From contig NZ_JAPOHA010000001.1 in the NCBI RefSeq assembly GCF_026672255.1, positions 1 to 64,000 of the forward strand: 64,000 nucleotides of DNA. Direction: 5' to 3'. Shown piece by piece: positions 42,192-51,930 of the stretch. This stretch comes from Caproiciproducens galactitolivorans (GTDB lineage: Bacteria > Bacillota > Clostridia > Oscillospirales > Acutalibacteraceae). The notes below the pieces were generated by a model. It was given only the letters and a program-made list of their open reading frames with translations, did no database searches and had not been told where the DNA came from. The position numbers and the translations under genes are program-made. Position 1 is the stretch's first letter. Each line of letters begins with the position of its first letter.

Positions 42192-45100
42192 ATGTACAAA
42201 AAAGTATCAACAGACCTGAATTTTGTCGAGCGTGAAAAAGCAGTTGAAGCTTTTTGGGAAGAAAATCAAATTTTCGAAAAAAGCGTTTCCCTGCGGGAAA
42301 AGGGAAAGTCTTATATCTTTTTCGAGGGCCCGCCGACGGCGAACGGAAAACCGCATATCGGCCATGTTTTAACCCGCGTCATTAAAGACCTGATTCCGCG
42401 TTACCGTACCATGAAGGGATATCAGGTGCCGCGAAAGGCCGGCTGGGATACCCACGGTCTTCCGGTCGAGCTGGAAGTGGAAAAACTTCTGCATATCAAC
42501 GGCAAAGACCAGATTGAACAGTACGGGCTGGAACCGTTTATCAAACAGTGCAAGGAAAGCGTATGGAAATATAAAGGCATGTGGGAAGACTTTTCCCGTA
42601 CCGTCGGCTATTGGGTCGACATGGATCATCCGTACGTTACGTATGACAATGATTATATTGAGTCGGAGTGGTGGGCGCTCAAACAGATTTGGGAAAAGGG
42701 CCTGCTCTATAAAGGATTTAAAATTGTACCGTACTGCCCCCGCTGCGGAACGCCTCTTTCCAGCCACGAAGTGGCACAGGGATATAAAAATGTAAAAGAG
42801 AAATCGGCGATCGCAAAGTTTAAAGTGAAGGACGAAGACGCTTATATTCTTGCATGGACAACCACGCCGTGGACCCTGCCCTCCAATGTGGCGCTTTGCG
42901 TTAACCCCGACGAGGCTTATGTAAAAGTAAGCTGCAAGGGGGAAACCTATTATTTGGCACAGGAGCTTGCTCCCGCTGTTCTGGGGGAAGAATTTACCGT
43001 TTTGGAAACCTATACGGGAAAAGATCTGGAATACAAGGAATACGAACCGCTCTATCACTTTGTTCAGCCGGATAAAAAATGCTGGTATGTTACCTGCGAC
43101 CGCTACGTAACCCTGACGGACGGTACCGGGGTGGTACACATTGCGCCCGCCTTTGGTGAAGACGACGCGAACGTCGGCAGAAATTATGATCTCCCGTTCG
43201 TACAGCTTGTGGACGGCAAAGGCCAGATGACAAAGGAAACGCTTTGGCCGGGCGTCTTCTGCAAAGACGCAGACCCGAAAGTATTAAGAGACCTGAAGGA
43301 ACGCGGCCTTTTGTTTTCCGCGCCCGCCTTTGAGCACAGCTACCCGTTCTGCTGGCGGTGCGACACTCCCCTCATCTATTACGCCAGAGAATCCTGGTTC
43401 ATTAAGATGACAGCGGTCAAAGAGGATTTGATTCGCAACAATCAGACGGTTCACTGGATTCCGGAGAGTATCGGCAAAGGCCGCTTCGGAGACTGGCTGG
43501 AGAATGTGCAGGACTGGAGCATCAGCCGCAACCGCTATTGGGGCACCCCGCTGAATATTTGGGAATGCTCCTGCGGGCATCGCCACGCGATCGGCAGTAT
43601 TGAAGAATTAAAAAGCATGTCTCCGGATTGCCCGGAGGATATTGAACTGCACCGTCCCTATATCGATGCGGTTACCATTACCTGCCCCAAGTGCGGCAAA
43701 CCGATGAAACGCGTTCCGGAAGTGATTGACTGCTGGTTCGATTCCGGTTCCATGCCGTTTGCGCAGCACCACTATCCGTTTGAAAACAAAGACGTATTTC
43801 ATCAGCAGTTCCCGGCGGATTTCATTTCGGAAGCGGTGGATCAGACCAGAGGATGGTTCTATTCCCTGATGGCGATTTCTACGCTGCTGTTTAACAAGGC
43901 GCCCTTTAAAAACGTTATTGTTTTAGGACATGTACAGGATGAAAACGGGCAGAAAATGTCAAAGTCAAAAGGGAACGCGGTCGATCCGTTTGACGCGCTG
44001 CAAACCTACGGCGCGGATTCCATCCGGTGGTATTTTTACAGCAATTCCGCTCCCTGGCTTCCGAACCGGTTCTACGCCAAGGCGGTAACGGAGGGCCAGC
44101 GCAAATTCCTGTCCACCCTTTGGAACACGTATGCGTTCTGGGTTCTGTATGCCGAAATCGACAAATTCGACGCAACAAAGTACAAGCTGAATCCGGAAAA
44201 GCTGACCGTAATGGACAAATGGCTTCTCTCAAAGCTGAATACCCTGATTCTGGATGTTGATCGCTATCTTGGAAATTATCAGATTCCGGAAACAGCCAGA
44301 GCTTTGCAGAGCTTCGTGGATGAAATGAGCAACTGGTATGTCCGCAGAAGCAGAGAGCGCTTTTGGGTTCCGGAAATGACGGAGGATAAAATCAACGCCT
44401 ACCTTACCCTGTATACGGCGCTGGTAACGGTTGCAAAGGTGGCGGCGCCGATGATTCCGTTTATGTGCGAGGATATCTACCAGAATTTAGTCCGTACAGT
44501 GGACCCGGACGCACCGGAAAGCGTTCATCTGTGCGATTATCCGGTCGCCGACGAAACCATGATCGACAAAAAGCTGGAAGACGACATGGAAGAAGCCGTG
44601 CAGGTAGTAACGCTTGGCCGTACGGCAAGAAACGCGGTGAATCTGAAAAACCGTCAGCCGCTTGCGAATCTCTATATCGGTGCAGCGCACGACGTAGGCC
44701 CGCTTTATCATGAAATTATCCGGGAAGAGCTGAATATTAAGGAAGTGCATTTTGAAGAAGACGCTTCCCGCTTTACCTCTTACCTCTTTAAGCCGCAGCT
44801 TCGGACTTTGGGCCAGAAATACGGCAAAAAGGTCAACAATATCCGTACCGCCCTGCTGGAATTGGATGGCAATCAAGCGAAAAAAGAGCTTGATGCGAAC
44901 GGCTATTTGGCTTTGCAAATTGAAGGGGAAGAAATCCGCCTGACCCCGGACGACCTGCTTATTGAAACAGCCCAGAAGGAAGGCTTTGAATCCGTATCGG
45001 ACAATGGAATTACCGTCGTACTGGATACAGCGCTTACGGAGGAATTGCTGGAGGAAGGTTTTGTTCGGGAAATCATCAGCAAAATCCAGTCCATGCGCAA

Positions 45101-45302
45101 GGAAGCAAAATTCAATCTGACCGACCATATTGTTGTCTATGAAACCGGAAGTAAAAAAGTGGCGGACATTATGGCGAAAAACAAAGAAGCCATTCGGCAT
45201 GACGTATTGGCGGACGAAATCCGTCTGAATGAAATGGACGGCTTTACCATGGAGTGGAATATCAACGGCGAGAAAGCCGCTTTTGGGGTGAAAGTAAAGT
45301 AA
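42192..45302 (+). CDS. ileS: Isoleucyl-tRNA synthetase
   Basis: 1036 residues. GPPTANGKPHIGHVL (HIGH), TAGWDTHGLPVELEVEK-like KAGWDTHGLPVE, the editing domain with AWTTTPWTLPSN, the WCISRNR-like DWSISRNRYWGTPLNIW, GQKMSKSKGN (KMSKS) and the anticodon-binding domain are all present. The longer upstream frame crosses the T-box, and the ATG at 42192 behind GGATCGGAGATTAC is the right start. C-terminal extension of the longer, eukaryote-like IleS2 type (about 1036 residues) rather than the ~920-residue type with a zinc finger. The IleS2 type is known to be less sensitive to mupirocin. Confidence 0.95.
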   Translation: MYKKVSTDLNFVEREKAVEAFWEENQIFEKSVSLREKGKSYIFFEGPPTANGKPHIGHVLTRVIKDLIPRYRTMKGYQVPRKAGWDTHGLPVELEVEKLLHINGKDQIEQYGLEPFIKQCKESVWKYKGMWEDFSRTVGYWVDMDHPYVTYDNDYIESEWWALKQIWEKGLLYKGFKIVPYCPRCGTPLSSHEVAQGYKNVKEKSAIAKFKVKDEDAYILAWTTTPWTLPSNVALCVNPDEAYVKVSCKGETYYLAQELAPAVLGEEFTVLETYTGKDLEYKEYEPLYHFVQPDKKCWYVTCDRYVTLTDGTGVVHIAPAFGEDDANVGRNYDLPFVQLVDGKGQMTKETLWPGVFCKDADPKVLRDLKERGLLFSAPAFEHSYPFCWRCDTPLIYYARESWFIKMTAVKEDLIRNNQTVHWIPESIGKGRFGDWLENVQDWSISRNRYWGTPLNIWECSCGHRHAIGSIEELKSMSPDCPEDIELHRPYIDAVTITCPKCGKPMKRVPEVIDCWFDSGSMPFAQHHYPFENKDVFHQQFPADFISEAVDQTRGWFYSLMAISTLLFNKAPFKNVIVLGHVQDENGQKMSKSKGNAVDPFDALQTYGADSIRWYFYSNSAPWLPNRFYAKAVTEGQRKFLSTLWNTYAFWVLYAEIDKFDATKYKLNPEKLTVMDKWLLSKLNTLILDVDRYLGNYQIPETARALQSFVDEMSNWYVRRSRERFWVPEMTEDKINAYLTLYTALVTVAKVAAPMIPFMCEDIYQNLVRTVDPDAPESVHLCDYPVADETMIDKKLEDDMEEAVQVVTLGRTARNAVNLKNRQPLANLYIGAAHDVGPLYHEIIREELNIKEVHFEEDASRFTSYLFKPQLRTLGQKYGKKVNNIRTALLELDGNQAKKELDANGYLALQIEGEEIRLTPDDLLIETAQKEGFESVSDNGITVVLDTALTEELLEEGFVREIISKIQSMRKEAKFNLTDHIVVYETGSKKVADIMAKNKEAIRHDVLADEIRLNEMDGFTMEWNINGEKAAFGVKVK

Positions 45303-45378
45303 CCTCGTTTAGCGATAGGACAAGTTTGACTCCATTTTAAAGACAGATCGTGCATGAAAAGTATAGTATTGTAAAAAT

Positions 45379-45424
45379 AAAATTCCGCAAGGTTCAGCAA
45401 ATGCTGGCTTTGCGGAATTTTTTT
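45379..45424 (+). terminator. Terminator of ileS
   Basis: AATTCCGCAAGGTTCAGC pairs with GCTGGCTTTGCGGAATT (one mismatch region), then seven T. Confidence 0.85.
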
Positions 45425-45733
45425 GCAGGATTAAAAACGAAAACATCATTTGGGAACGCAATGCGACGTTTGAAGTTTAAGAAAGAGATTCCATGAACGA
45501 ATCTTGGTTCTATAATGGAATTTAAATGCGAATTAGCGAATTAAAGAAATAAAAAATGAATAAATTATGAATAATTTGTTGAAATTAATTTCCTAAGGGA
45601 ATATAATGTAAATATTGGTAAATAATTGGCAAAATATTATTCTAATATTAAATATCAAATTTTGTTAATAGCTGATTAAGGAGGGCATTTGTTCTCTCTT
45701 AATATAATACAATCATTAAAGGAGCGATGAAAC

Positions 45734-47113
45734 ATGTTTTGCCCTGAATGCGGAACAAAAAATCAGGACGATGCAGTGTTTTGCGAAAATTGCGGTGTGG
45801 ATATTTCGCAGGCACTGAAACAAAGCCAAGCGGCTCAGCCAACGAACGAAAATGGGAACCCCCGACAACCCCAGACCGATCCCCCTAAGTCTGCCGAAAA
45901 TCAAAATTATACCTATTCGGCGTCGGCAGCAGTCGCTGCGCCGCACACACCGATGACGCTTCGGATGAAAATAATATTGGCGTCTATCCTGCTGGCGGCT
46001 GTCTTAGTGGCTGTGTTTTTTTATGTGGGCGGTCAAATGAGCAGCCCGGAAAGGGTGGCTCAGAATTATTTTGAAGCATTGAAAGTAAATGACTGGGATA
46101 AGGCGTATTCCTACTTAAATATTACGGAAAGCGATTTTATTAACAAGGGTAATTTTGTGAAAATGCAGAAGGAATCAGGCACAAATCCTGGAATCGTAAA
46201 CTACAGCATATCCAGTAAGAAGGATTATACAAGTGATGAAAGCAATGAAAACAGTGCGCTTACGAAAAACATTGAAATGCAGTATACAACAAAAACCAGT
46301 CCGGAGCCTCAAACGACGGATATCAAACTGATCAAACAACCTGAAAAAATGTGGCTCTTTTTTGATAAATGGAAAGTATCCTCTACAGGTTATATTGAGC
46401 CGGAAGTTACCATTACCGTGCCTTACGGGACTACAGCCTATTTAAATAATACAAAGATTTCCGACAAATACAAGGATAATTCTTCCTCTTCCAACGGCAC
46501 GGCGGATTCATCCGAAAAACAATCTGTTACTTATAAACTCAAGAATATTTTTATCGGAAAGTACGATCTGAAAGTTACGTCCCCTTACATAGAAGATTTT
46601 ATGGATCAGATGGACCTAAACGAATACTCCAGTTTCACTGTGAGTAACCTGACACTGAAAAAAGATATTCTCGACGCCGTCTCAAAAAAGCCGGAACAAA
46701 TCATTAAAGATATCTATGCGGCTGCTTTGGCCGGAAAAGATTTTGACAGTGTAGCAGATTATTTTGTTACAGACGAGGATGCACGGATAAACCTAAAAAA
46801 TGAGTACAGTAATCTTCAGAGAATCATTGCAAAAGGTACCGACGGCGGCATTAAAAGTATTACTTTCTCTGATTTTGACCCTCAGGTAACGAATTCTCAG
46901 GCAGACTCCGACATGTCTATAAAAGTTGACACGAAATTGGATTATTCCTATACAGCTTGTTATCCGAGCTACGGCGGGACTCAGCAGAGCTATGACGGAA
47001 AGGATGCTTCCGATTTAGCGTTTACATTCCAGCTATCAGGTGATAAATGGTTGGTTAGCTCTGCCGACGGGTTCACATTACCCTATTACAAGACAAACGA
47101 TTCAATATATTAA
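45734..47113 (+). CDS. Zinc-ribbon membrane protein (TcaA/YvbJ-like)
   Basis: 459 residues. An N-terminal zinc ribbon (CPECGTKN...CENCG, residues 3-22) in the cytoplasm, a linker rich in Q/P/S, one membrane span (about 78-100), then an extracellular part with two similar NTF2-like modules: PERVAQNYFEALKVNDWDKA and PEQIIKDIYAAALAGKDFDSVADYF. This is the layout of TcaA/YvbJ-type proteins linked to cell-wall stress in other Firmicutes. AAAGGAGCG before the ATG. Followed by a second zinc-ribbon gene after 19 bases. Confidence 0.8.
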   Translation: MFCPECGTKNQDDAVFCENCGVDISQALKQSQAAQPTNENGNPRQPQTDPPKSAENQNYTYSASAAVAAPHTPMTLRMKIILASILLAAVLVAVFFYVGGQMSSPERVAQNYFEALKVNDWDKAYSYLNITESDFINKGNFVKMQKESGTNPGIVNYSISSKKDYTSDESNENSALTKNIEMQYTTKTSPEPQTTDIKLIKQPEKMWLFFDKWKVSSTGYIEPEVTITVPYGTTAYLNNTKISDKYKDNSSSSNGTADSSEKQSVTYKLKNIFIGKYDLKVTSPYIEDFMDQMDLNEYSSFTVSNLTLKKDILDAVSKKPEQIIKDIYAAALAGKDFDSVADYFVTDEDARINLKNEYSNLQRIIAKGTDGGIKSITFSDFDPQVTNSQADSDMSIKVDTKLDYSYTACYPSYGGTQQSYDGKDASDLAFTFQLSGDKWLVSSADGFTLPYYKTNDSIY

Positions 47114-47132
47114 ATTCAGGAGGCTAATCATT

Positions 47133-47984
47133 ATGGCTAAATTTTGCGTTTATTGCGGAAGACCACTTCAGGAAGGCGAGGTATGTACGTGTAAAAATCA
47201 AGCTGCCCGGCAAATGACACCTCCTTCCACTCCGGCTCCCGATACGACACCATCTGCCGCACAGTCCGCTCCGGTTACGCCGGGAGCTGCGCAGGTTTAC
47301 ATAAAACACATATGGGAACTTATTAAAAAATCCTTTCAGGCACCGTCGTCCATGCTGCGGTCATTTGCCGCTTCGGGGGACAGCAAAACAGCATTTGGCT
47401 TAATCGGAATCCGGGCGCTTGCTTTTGCATTATTCATGTTGGTTTTATGTACAAGAATTACATCGTCCATAATGGCGATAGTCGGTAAAATTTATTCCGG
47501 AATTCAGGATTATATACAATTTCCGCTTGCAAAGGTATTTTTCCTCTCTTTGCTGATTTCATTTGGAGTCGCTTGCCTTTTTGCCGCTTTGCTTTTGCTC
47601 TTCAACAAATACGTTGGCAGAGCGGAAACTACATACAATAATATGCTGTGTGTAGCCGCGGGAAGCGGAATTGCGGTAATTCCATTCCTTTTGGCTGGAA
47701 TTCTGCTGATGTTCTTAAACTTGAATCTTGGTTTTTGCATTGCCTTTTTTGGCTCTGTTTTGGGACTGATTTTTGCATTAGCAGCATTGCCGGGGGCTTC
47801 GCAGATTGATTCCAATAAATCGGTTTACGTTCTGTTTGCTGCATCTGTCGTCTTGCTTATTGCAGTTTATATTCTTATTAAATTGTTTTTCCCAGTGTTT
47901 TTGCCGGATGGACTGGTTAATGGAGTGAAGGACTTGGGTTCAGGCTCTCCTTTTTCAAGTATAAACCCATCTTTGTTTAAATAA
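47133..47984 (+). CDS. Zinc-ribbon polytopic membrane protein
   Basis: 283 residues. Short zinc ribbon FCVYCGRPLQEGEVCTCKN (C5, C8, C17, C19), a Pro/Thr/Ala linker (about 28-55), then a region with five to six membrane spans resembling Yip1-like proteins. The ATG at 47133 follows AGGAGGCTAATC; the upstream frame overlaps the previous gene. It pairs with the TcaA-like gene; both sense-type zinc ribbons face the cytoplasm. Function unknown. Confidence 0.75.
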   Translation: MAKFCVYCGRPLQEGEVCTCKNQAARQMTPPSTPAPDTTPSAAQSAPVTPGAAQVYIKHIWELIKKSFQAPSSMLRSFAASGDSKTAFGLIGIRALAFALFMLVLCTRITSSIMAIVGKIYSGIQDYIQFPLAKVFFLSLLISFGVACLFAALLLLFNKYVGRAETTYNNMLCVAAGSGIAVIPFLLAGILLMFLNLNLGFCIAFFGSVLGLIFALAALPGASQIDSNKSVYVLFAASVVLLIAVYILIKLFFPVFLPDGLVNGVKDLGSGSPFSSINPSLFK

Positions 47985-48084
47985 GAATATTTCATATGAA
48001 GTGCTCATTTTAGCGCGATTAAGGTATTCTTCAATTTTGCAATCTTCATTGACCGGTTGAATTTTCCGGAATCTTTAGAATGAA

Positions 48085-48130
48085 AAACCGCGCCAAATCG
48101 TTGCTTTTCAGCTATTTGGTGCGGTTTATT
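48085..48130 (+). terminator. Terminator of the zinc-ribbon operon
   Basis: AAACCGCGCCAAAT (48085-48098) pairs with ATTTGGTGCGGTTT (48114-48127), then ATTTC. Similar sequence to the hairpin at 32217. Confidence 0.8.
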
Positions 48131-48249
48131 TCAATCCTTTATTTCTATTTGTTACTTTTCAGTCCGAAACACCCTCCACTTGATTTTTGAAGGCGGGACT
48201 GGTACAATTTAACAGTGATTTATTTCATACTGTCAGCCTACTGATGGTG

Positions 48250-48284
48250 ACCGCTCTTCCCGGGGTCCATCCGGGAGGGGCGGT
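48250..48284. repeat. GC-rich hairpin in the gap
   Basis: A 14-bp stem (48250-48263 with 48271-48284, several G-T pairs) followed by TGTATTCTTTTA. Perhaps a second terminator. Confidence 0.5.
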
Positions 48285-48319
48285 TGTATTCTTTTATGAA
48301 TTTAATAAATGGTAGAGAT

Positions 48320-48348
48320 GCCCCCGTCAGATGATATCTGGCGGGGGC
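48320..48348. repeat. Perfect 13-bp hairpin
   Basis: GCCCCCGTCAGAT pairs with ATCTGGCGGGGGC, loop GAT. It is in the gap upstream of the sugar locus, without a directly following T-run. Confidence 0.55.
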
Positions 48349-48512
48349 GGGTGTTTTCCCACATTGGAAAATATTTTATACTTCTTCTCGGGCACACTTT
48401 TATTATGTTATAACTTTTCGGTTTTATACTCATGATTTGGGCGTATAACATTGCTTTTTGGTACAAACAAGGCCTAGTAAAAAATAGATAAAAAATATAT
48501 ATTAACATGCTG

Positions 48513-48558
48513 TTGACAATGCAATACTACTATAATATAATGTAGTTGAACGTTAAAC
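48513..48558 (+). promoter_or_regulatory. Promoter and LacI operator of the glucan operon
   Basis: TTGACA (48513-48518) and TATAAT (48536-48541), 17 bases apart, followed at 48545-48558 by GTTGAACGTTAAAC. A near-identical site lies upstream of lacI (57484-57497). Both approximate a palindrome with a CG centre (TTnAACGTTnAA), the hallmark of LacI-family operators. At the transcription start it would block initiation. Confidence 0.75.
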
Positions 48559-48589
48559 CTTTCAATTTTAAGAAAAAGGGGATAAGGTA

Positions 48590-50014
48590 ATGAAAAAGTT
48601 TCTAAGCGTTGTTCTTTGCTTTGCGATGATTTTATCATTAACAATTGGCTGCACAACTCAAAAAAATGCTGGCACAGGCTCTTCCGCGGAACCTCAATCA
48701 GGGACGGGGGACAAAAAAGTGACTGTTAAACTCGGCATTTGGCCTGAGGATACACTGGCTGATGATATTAAAATGCACGAGGGCTTTGTAACCGAGCTTA
48801 AAACAACACATCCCAATGTTGAAATTGTTCCGTCATATTACAAATATGCGACAGACACCTTTGTTTCTTTGGCGGCTTCCAACAAGCTGCCGACCGTTTT
48901 TGAAACATGGTACACCGAGCCGCAGAAGTTGATTGAGGGTGGTTTCGTTGCGGATATTACAGATGTTTTAAAAGAGAAACACTGGCCGGATCAAATGAAT
49001 GATTCTATCAAAAAATTGCTTTCAAAAGACGGACGCATTTACGGCATCCCGAGAGACGGCTACGCGCTGGGCTTGATGCTCAACGTCAATATGTTTAAAG
49101 CCGCGGGTTTAGTCGATGACAAGGGCTATCCAATTTACCCGAAAACGTGGGATGAACTGGCGGTCACCGCACAAAAGATTAAACAAAAAACAGGTGAAGC
49201 GGGCTTCTGCCTCCTTGGCAAAGATAATGCCGCGGGCTGGCACTTCAGCAACATTGCCTGGGATTTTGGTGCAACGCTGACAAAAGAGAATAATGGCAAA
49301 TTTACTGCAAACATCAACACGCCGGAAGCAATTGCTGCAATGCAGTATGTCAAAGATTTAAAATGGAAGTATGATTGTCTAACCGCTGACCCGACAAAAG
49401 AAGACTGGGCATCCGGTTTTGTGAACTTAGGAACAGGCGCAGCCGCAATGTACATAGGTGCGAATGACGCCGTAAACCAACCGACACAGGTGAATAAATT
49501 ACCAACCAAAGACCTGGCTCTCGTACCAATTCCTGCCGGTCCAAAGGGACAGTATTCTCTTTCCGGCGGAACTCCGTATATGTTTGCAAAAAATGCAACA
49601 AAAGAAGAAATCAGCGCCGCGCTGGATTATATTGAAATTATGGGAAAATCTCCGATGACCAGCACGAACGCACTAAAGGGTATGTATGCGGATGCGAGAA
49701 GCAGAGTAAGCAAAGGCGTTCCGGTACTGCCAGTCTTTCCAGCGTGGACAGATCCTACTTTCCTTGAAGCAAACGCGAAAATTACGAAAGAAAATAGCAA
49801 TATAGACATGAAGCTTTATCAGGATTATTTTGATGCGGTCAAAAAGCCGGGAAACCTGCATTTTGAAGAAGTTGGCTCCGCGCAGGATCTGTATTCCGAA
49901 TTGACAAAAGTAATTCAAGCTGTTGTTACGGATAAAAATACGGATATTCCCAAAATGATGGCAGCAGCCAATACAAATTACCAGAAAATCCTTGATGAAA
50001 AGGTCAATAAATAA
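48590..50014 (+). CDS. Sugar ABC transporter substrate-binding lipoprotein
   Basis: 474 residues. Signal peptide with lipobox LTIGC (Cys21 is lipidated), a G/S/T-rich tether, then a family 1 extracellular solute-binding protein (LGIWPEDTLADDIKMHEGFV, FETWYTEPQKLIEGGFVADI, KDGRIYGIPRDGYALGLMLN). Longer than most MalE-like proteins. With the two permeases it is expected to bind nigerose or short alpha-glucans, judging only from the neighbouring enzymes. The strong promoter and operator lie directly upstream. Confidence 0.9.
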   Translation: MKKFLSVVLCFAMILSLTIGCTTQKNAGTGSSAEPQSGTGDKKVTVKLGIWPEDTLADDIKMHEGFVTELKTTHPNVEIVPSYYKYATDTFVSLAASNKLPTVFETWYTEPQKLIEGGFVADITDVLKEKHWPDQMNDSIKKLLSKDGRIYGIPRDGYALGLMLNVNMFKAAGLVDDKGYPIYPKTWDELAVTAQKIKQKTGEAGFCLLGKDNAAGWHFSNIAWDFGATLTKENNGKFTANINTPEAIAAMQYVKDLKWKYDCLTADPTKEDWASGFVNLGTGAAAMYIGANDAVNQPTQVNKLPTKDLALVPIPAGPKGQYSLSGGTPYMFAKNATKEEISAALDYIEIMGKSPMTSTNALKGMYADARSRVSKGVPVLPVFPAWTDPTFLEANAKITKENSNIDMKLYQDYFDAVKKPGNLHFEEVGSAQDLYSELTKVIQAVVTDKNTDIPKMMAAANTNYQKILDEKVNK

Positions 50015-50128
50015 TACCGTTATCACCTCCGTTTTTAAGGTTGGAAATGTTGAAGGGGGCCGTTTACAGCGGCCCTCATTCATTGAAATAATGTAGTGAA
50101 GTAATTTACGGTGGAGAGTGAGTTTCAA

Positions 50129-51028
50129 ATGCGTGAAAAAAAGTCTTCCTCTATTTTGCATAGTATATCTGCCTGGCTGATTATGCTGCCTGGATTAATT
50201 TTATTTGCTTTTTTTGTATGGGAGCCATTGCTGGAAAGTATTCGCCTTTCACTTTATACTGCCAAAGGGATTCATTTGATGGATTTTGTTGGTTTGAAAA
50301 ATTATATTGCGGTTCTTCAGCATCCTGATTTTTTACCGGCCATCCGAAATACATTTTTATATACTTTTTGGTCTCTTATCATTGGATTTCTAATTCCGAT
50401 TATTATGGCGACTTTCATTACGGAAACAGTACATATGAAAAGCTTTTTTCGAGTAGGCGTTTATTTTCCGAATATTATGCCGGGACTGGCAACCGTGATG
50501 ATGTGGGGATACTTGTTCAGACCGGGTAAGACGGGAGTGTTCAACATTTTGTTGTCCGCCCTGGGGATTCAACCGTTTGATTGGCTGGCAAGCCCCGCGT
50601 GGACGATCCCATTGATTGTTCTTACAATGACATGGAAAAGTGCAGGTTCAACAGCTCTGATTTATATGGCAGGCATGGGCAGTATTAATCCGGAACTTTA
50701 CGAAGCCGCCACCATTGACGGTGCTACGCCGTGGAAGCGCTTTCTCCACATTTCCCTTCCGAGCATTTTTGGGTTGGGAAAAACATTGCTGATTTTACAA
50801 ATTATATCTGTATTCCAAATTCTGTATGAACCATTGGTTATGACGAATGGCGGGCCGAATAACGCGAGCATTTCGGTAATGCAGCTTGTGTTCCGATATG
50901 CGTTTGAAGATTACAACTATCCGATGGCAGCGTCTTTATCGGTGATTATCTCAATCATTCTTGTGCTTCTTACCGCAGTCTACTTTAAAGCGACGAAAGG
51001 AAAAAAGCCTGAGTATTCCACAAATTGA
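50129..51028 (+). CDS. Sugar ABC transporter permease (MalF/UgpA type)
   Basis: 299 residues, six membrane spans. IHLMDFVGLKNYIAVLQHPDF near the start and the EAA loop YEAATIDGATPWKRFLHISLP, which docks the ATPase, identify the inner-membrane subunit. The ATG at 50129 gives the normal MalF-like N-terminus. Followed by the second permease after 18 bases. Confidence 0.92.
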   Translation: MREKKSSSILHSISAWLIMLPGLILFAFFVWEPLLESIRLSLYTAKGIHLMDFVGLKNYIAVLQHPDFLPAIRNTFLYTFWSLIIGFLIPIIMATFITETVHMKSFFRVGVYFPNIMPGLATVMMWGYLFRPGKTGVFNILLSALGIQPFDWLASPAWTIPLIVLTMTWKSAGSTALIYMAGMGSINPELYEAATIDGATPWKRFLHISLPSIFGLGKTLLILQIISVFQILYEPLVMTNGGPNNASISVMQLVFRYAFEDYNYPMAASLSVIISIILVLLTAVYFKATKGKKPEYSTN

Positions 51029-51046
51029 TTAAGGGAGTGCCAAACG

Positions 51047-51928
51047 ATGTCTTTCTTTAAAAAATATAGAGATAAACAGGATGGTACCATCCGATTTTAT
51101 GATATAAAGTCTTCCTGGATAAAGTTTATCAGTATACTAATTTTCCTGGCTTGTATTATCATGGTTGTTATTGCAATTTTTCCCGCCCTGTGGGTGTTCC
51201 TCGCAAGCTTTAAAGATATTCAGGAATTTCGCCGTACGCCAACGCTTTTTCCGAATAAATATAATTTTAATGTTTTTTTAAAAACTTGGAATGAACTTCA
51301 TTTTCTAAAGTATTATTTAAATTCCTTTATTGCTGTCGCGGGCAGCACGATCTGCGCAATCTTTTTTAACGGACTTCTGGCCTATGGGCTTGCTATCTTA
51401 AAGCCAAAGGGCTATAAGATTGTGACAGGACTGGTTATGTGGAGCCTGCTCATTCCGGCTACTACGAGCATGGTTTCGCTTTTTGTAAATATTACACGTG
51501 TAGGATTGGATGGCACCTTTCTTCCTCTTTGGCTGGCCGCCGGAGCAAATGCTTTTTATGTACTGCTGTTCAAACAATTTTTTGAGCAGCTTCCTAAGGA
51601 ATTGATTGAGGCGTCCGAATTGGATGGGTGCAGTAATTTCAAAATCTTCTATAAGATTGTTTTTCCTCTTTCGGTTCCTATTGTAATGGTTGTGGCAATT
51701 TTTGCGGCGTGTGCCGCGTGGTCGGACTTTTTGCTTCCCTATCTTGTCCTTTCTAACACGGATAAGGTAACGGTCATGGTTCGCCTATTCCAATTCCGCA
51801 CCAGCAACACGAACGATGTGGATGTTCTGCGGGCAATCGTTTTCTCCATTATTCCGCCGATCATACTATTTACAATCTTCCAAAAACAAATTACGCAGAG
51901 TGTGGTCTCTGCGGGAATTAAGGGGTAA
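51047..51928 (+). CDS. Sugar ABC transporter permease (MalG type)
   Basis: 293 residues, six spans. FPALWVFLASFKDIQEFRRTP and the EAA loop IEASELDGCSNFKIFYKIVFP are the family marks. Immediately followed (2 bases) by the GH65 gene. No ATP-binding subunit is encoded in the locus, as is common for Firmicutes that share a MsmK-type ATPase. Confidence 0.92.
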   Translation: MSFFKKYRDKQDGTIRFYDIKSSWIKFISILIFLACIIMVVIAIFPALWVFLASFKDIQEFRRTPTLFPNKYNFNVFLKTWNELHFLKYYLNSFIAVAGSTICAIFFNGLLAYGLAILKPKGYKIVTGLVMWSLLIPATTSMVSLFVNITRVGLDGTFLPLWLAAGANAFYVLLFKQFFEQLPKELIEASELDGCSNFKIFYKIVFPLSVPIVMVVAIFAACAAWSDFLLPYLVLSNTDKVTVMVRLFQFRTSNTNDVDVLRAIVFSIIPPIILFTIFQKQITQSVVSAGIKG

Positions 51929-51930
51929 TT

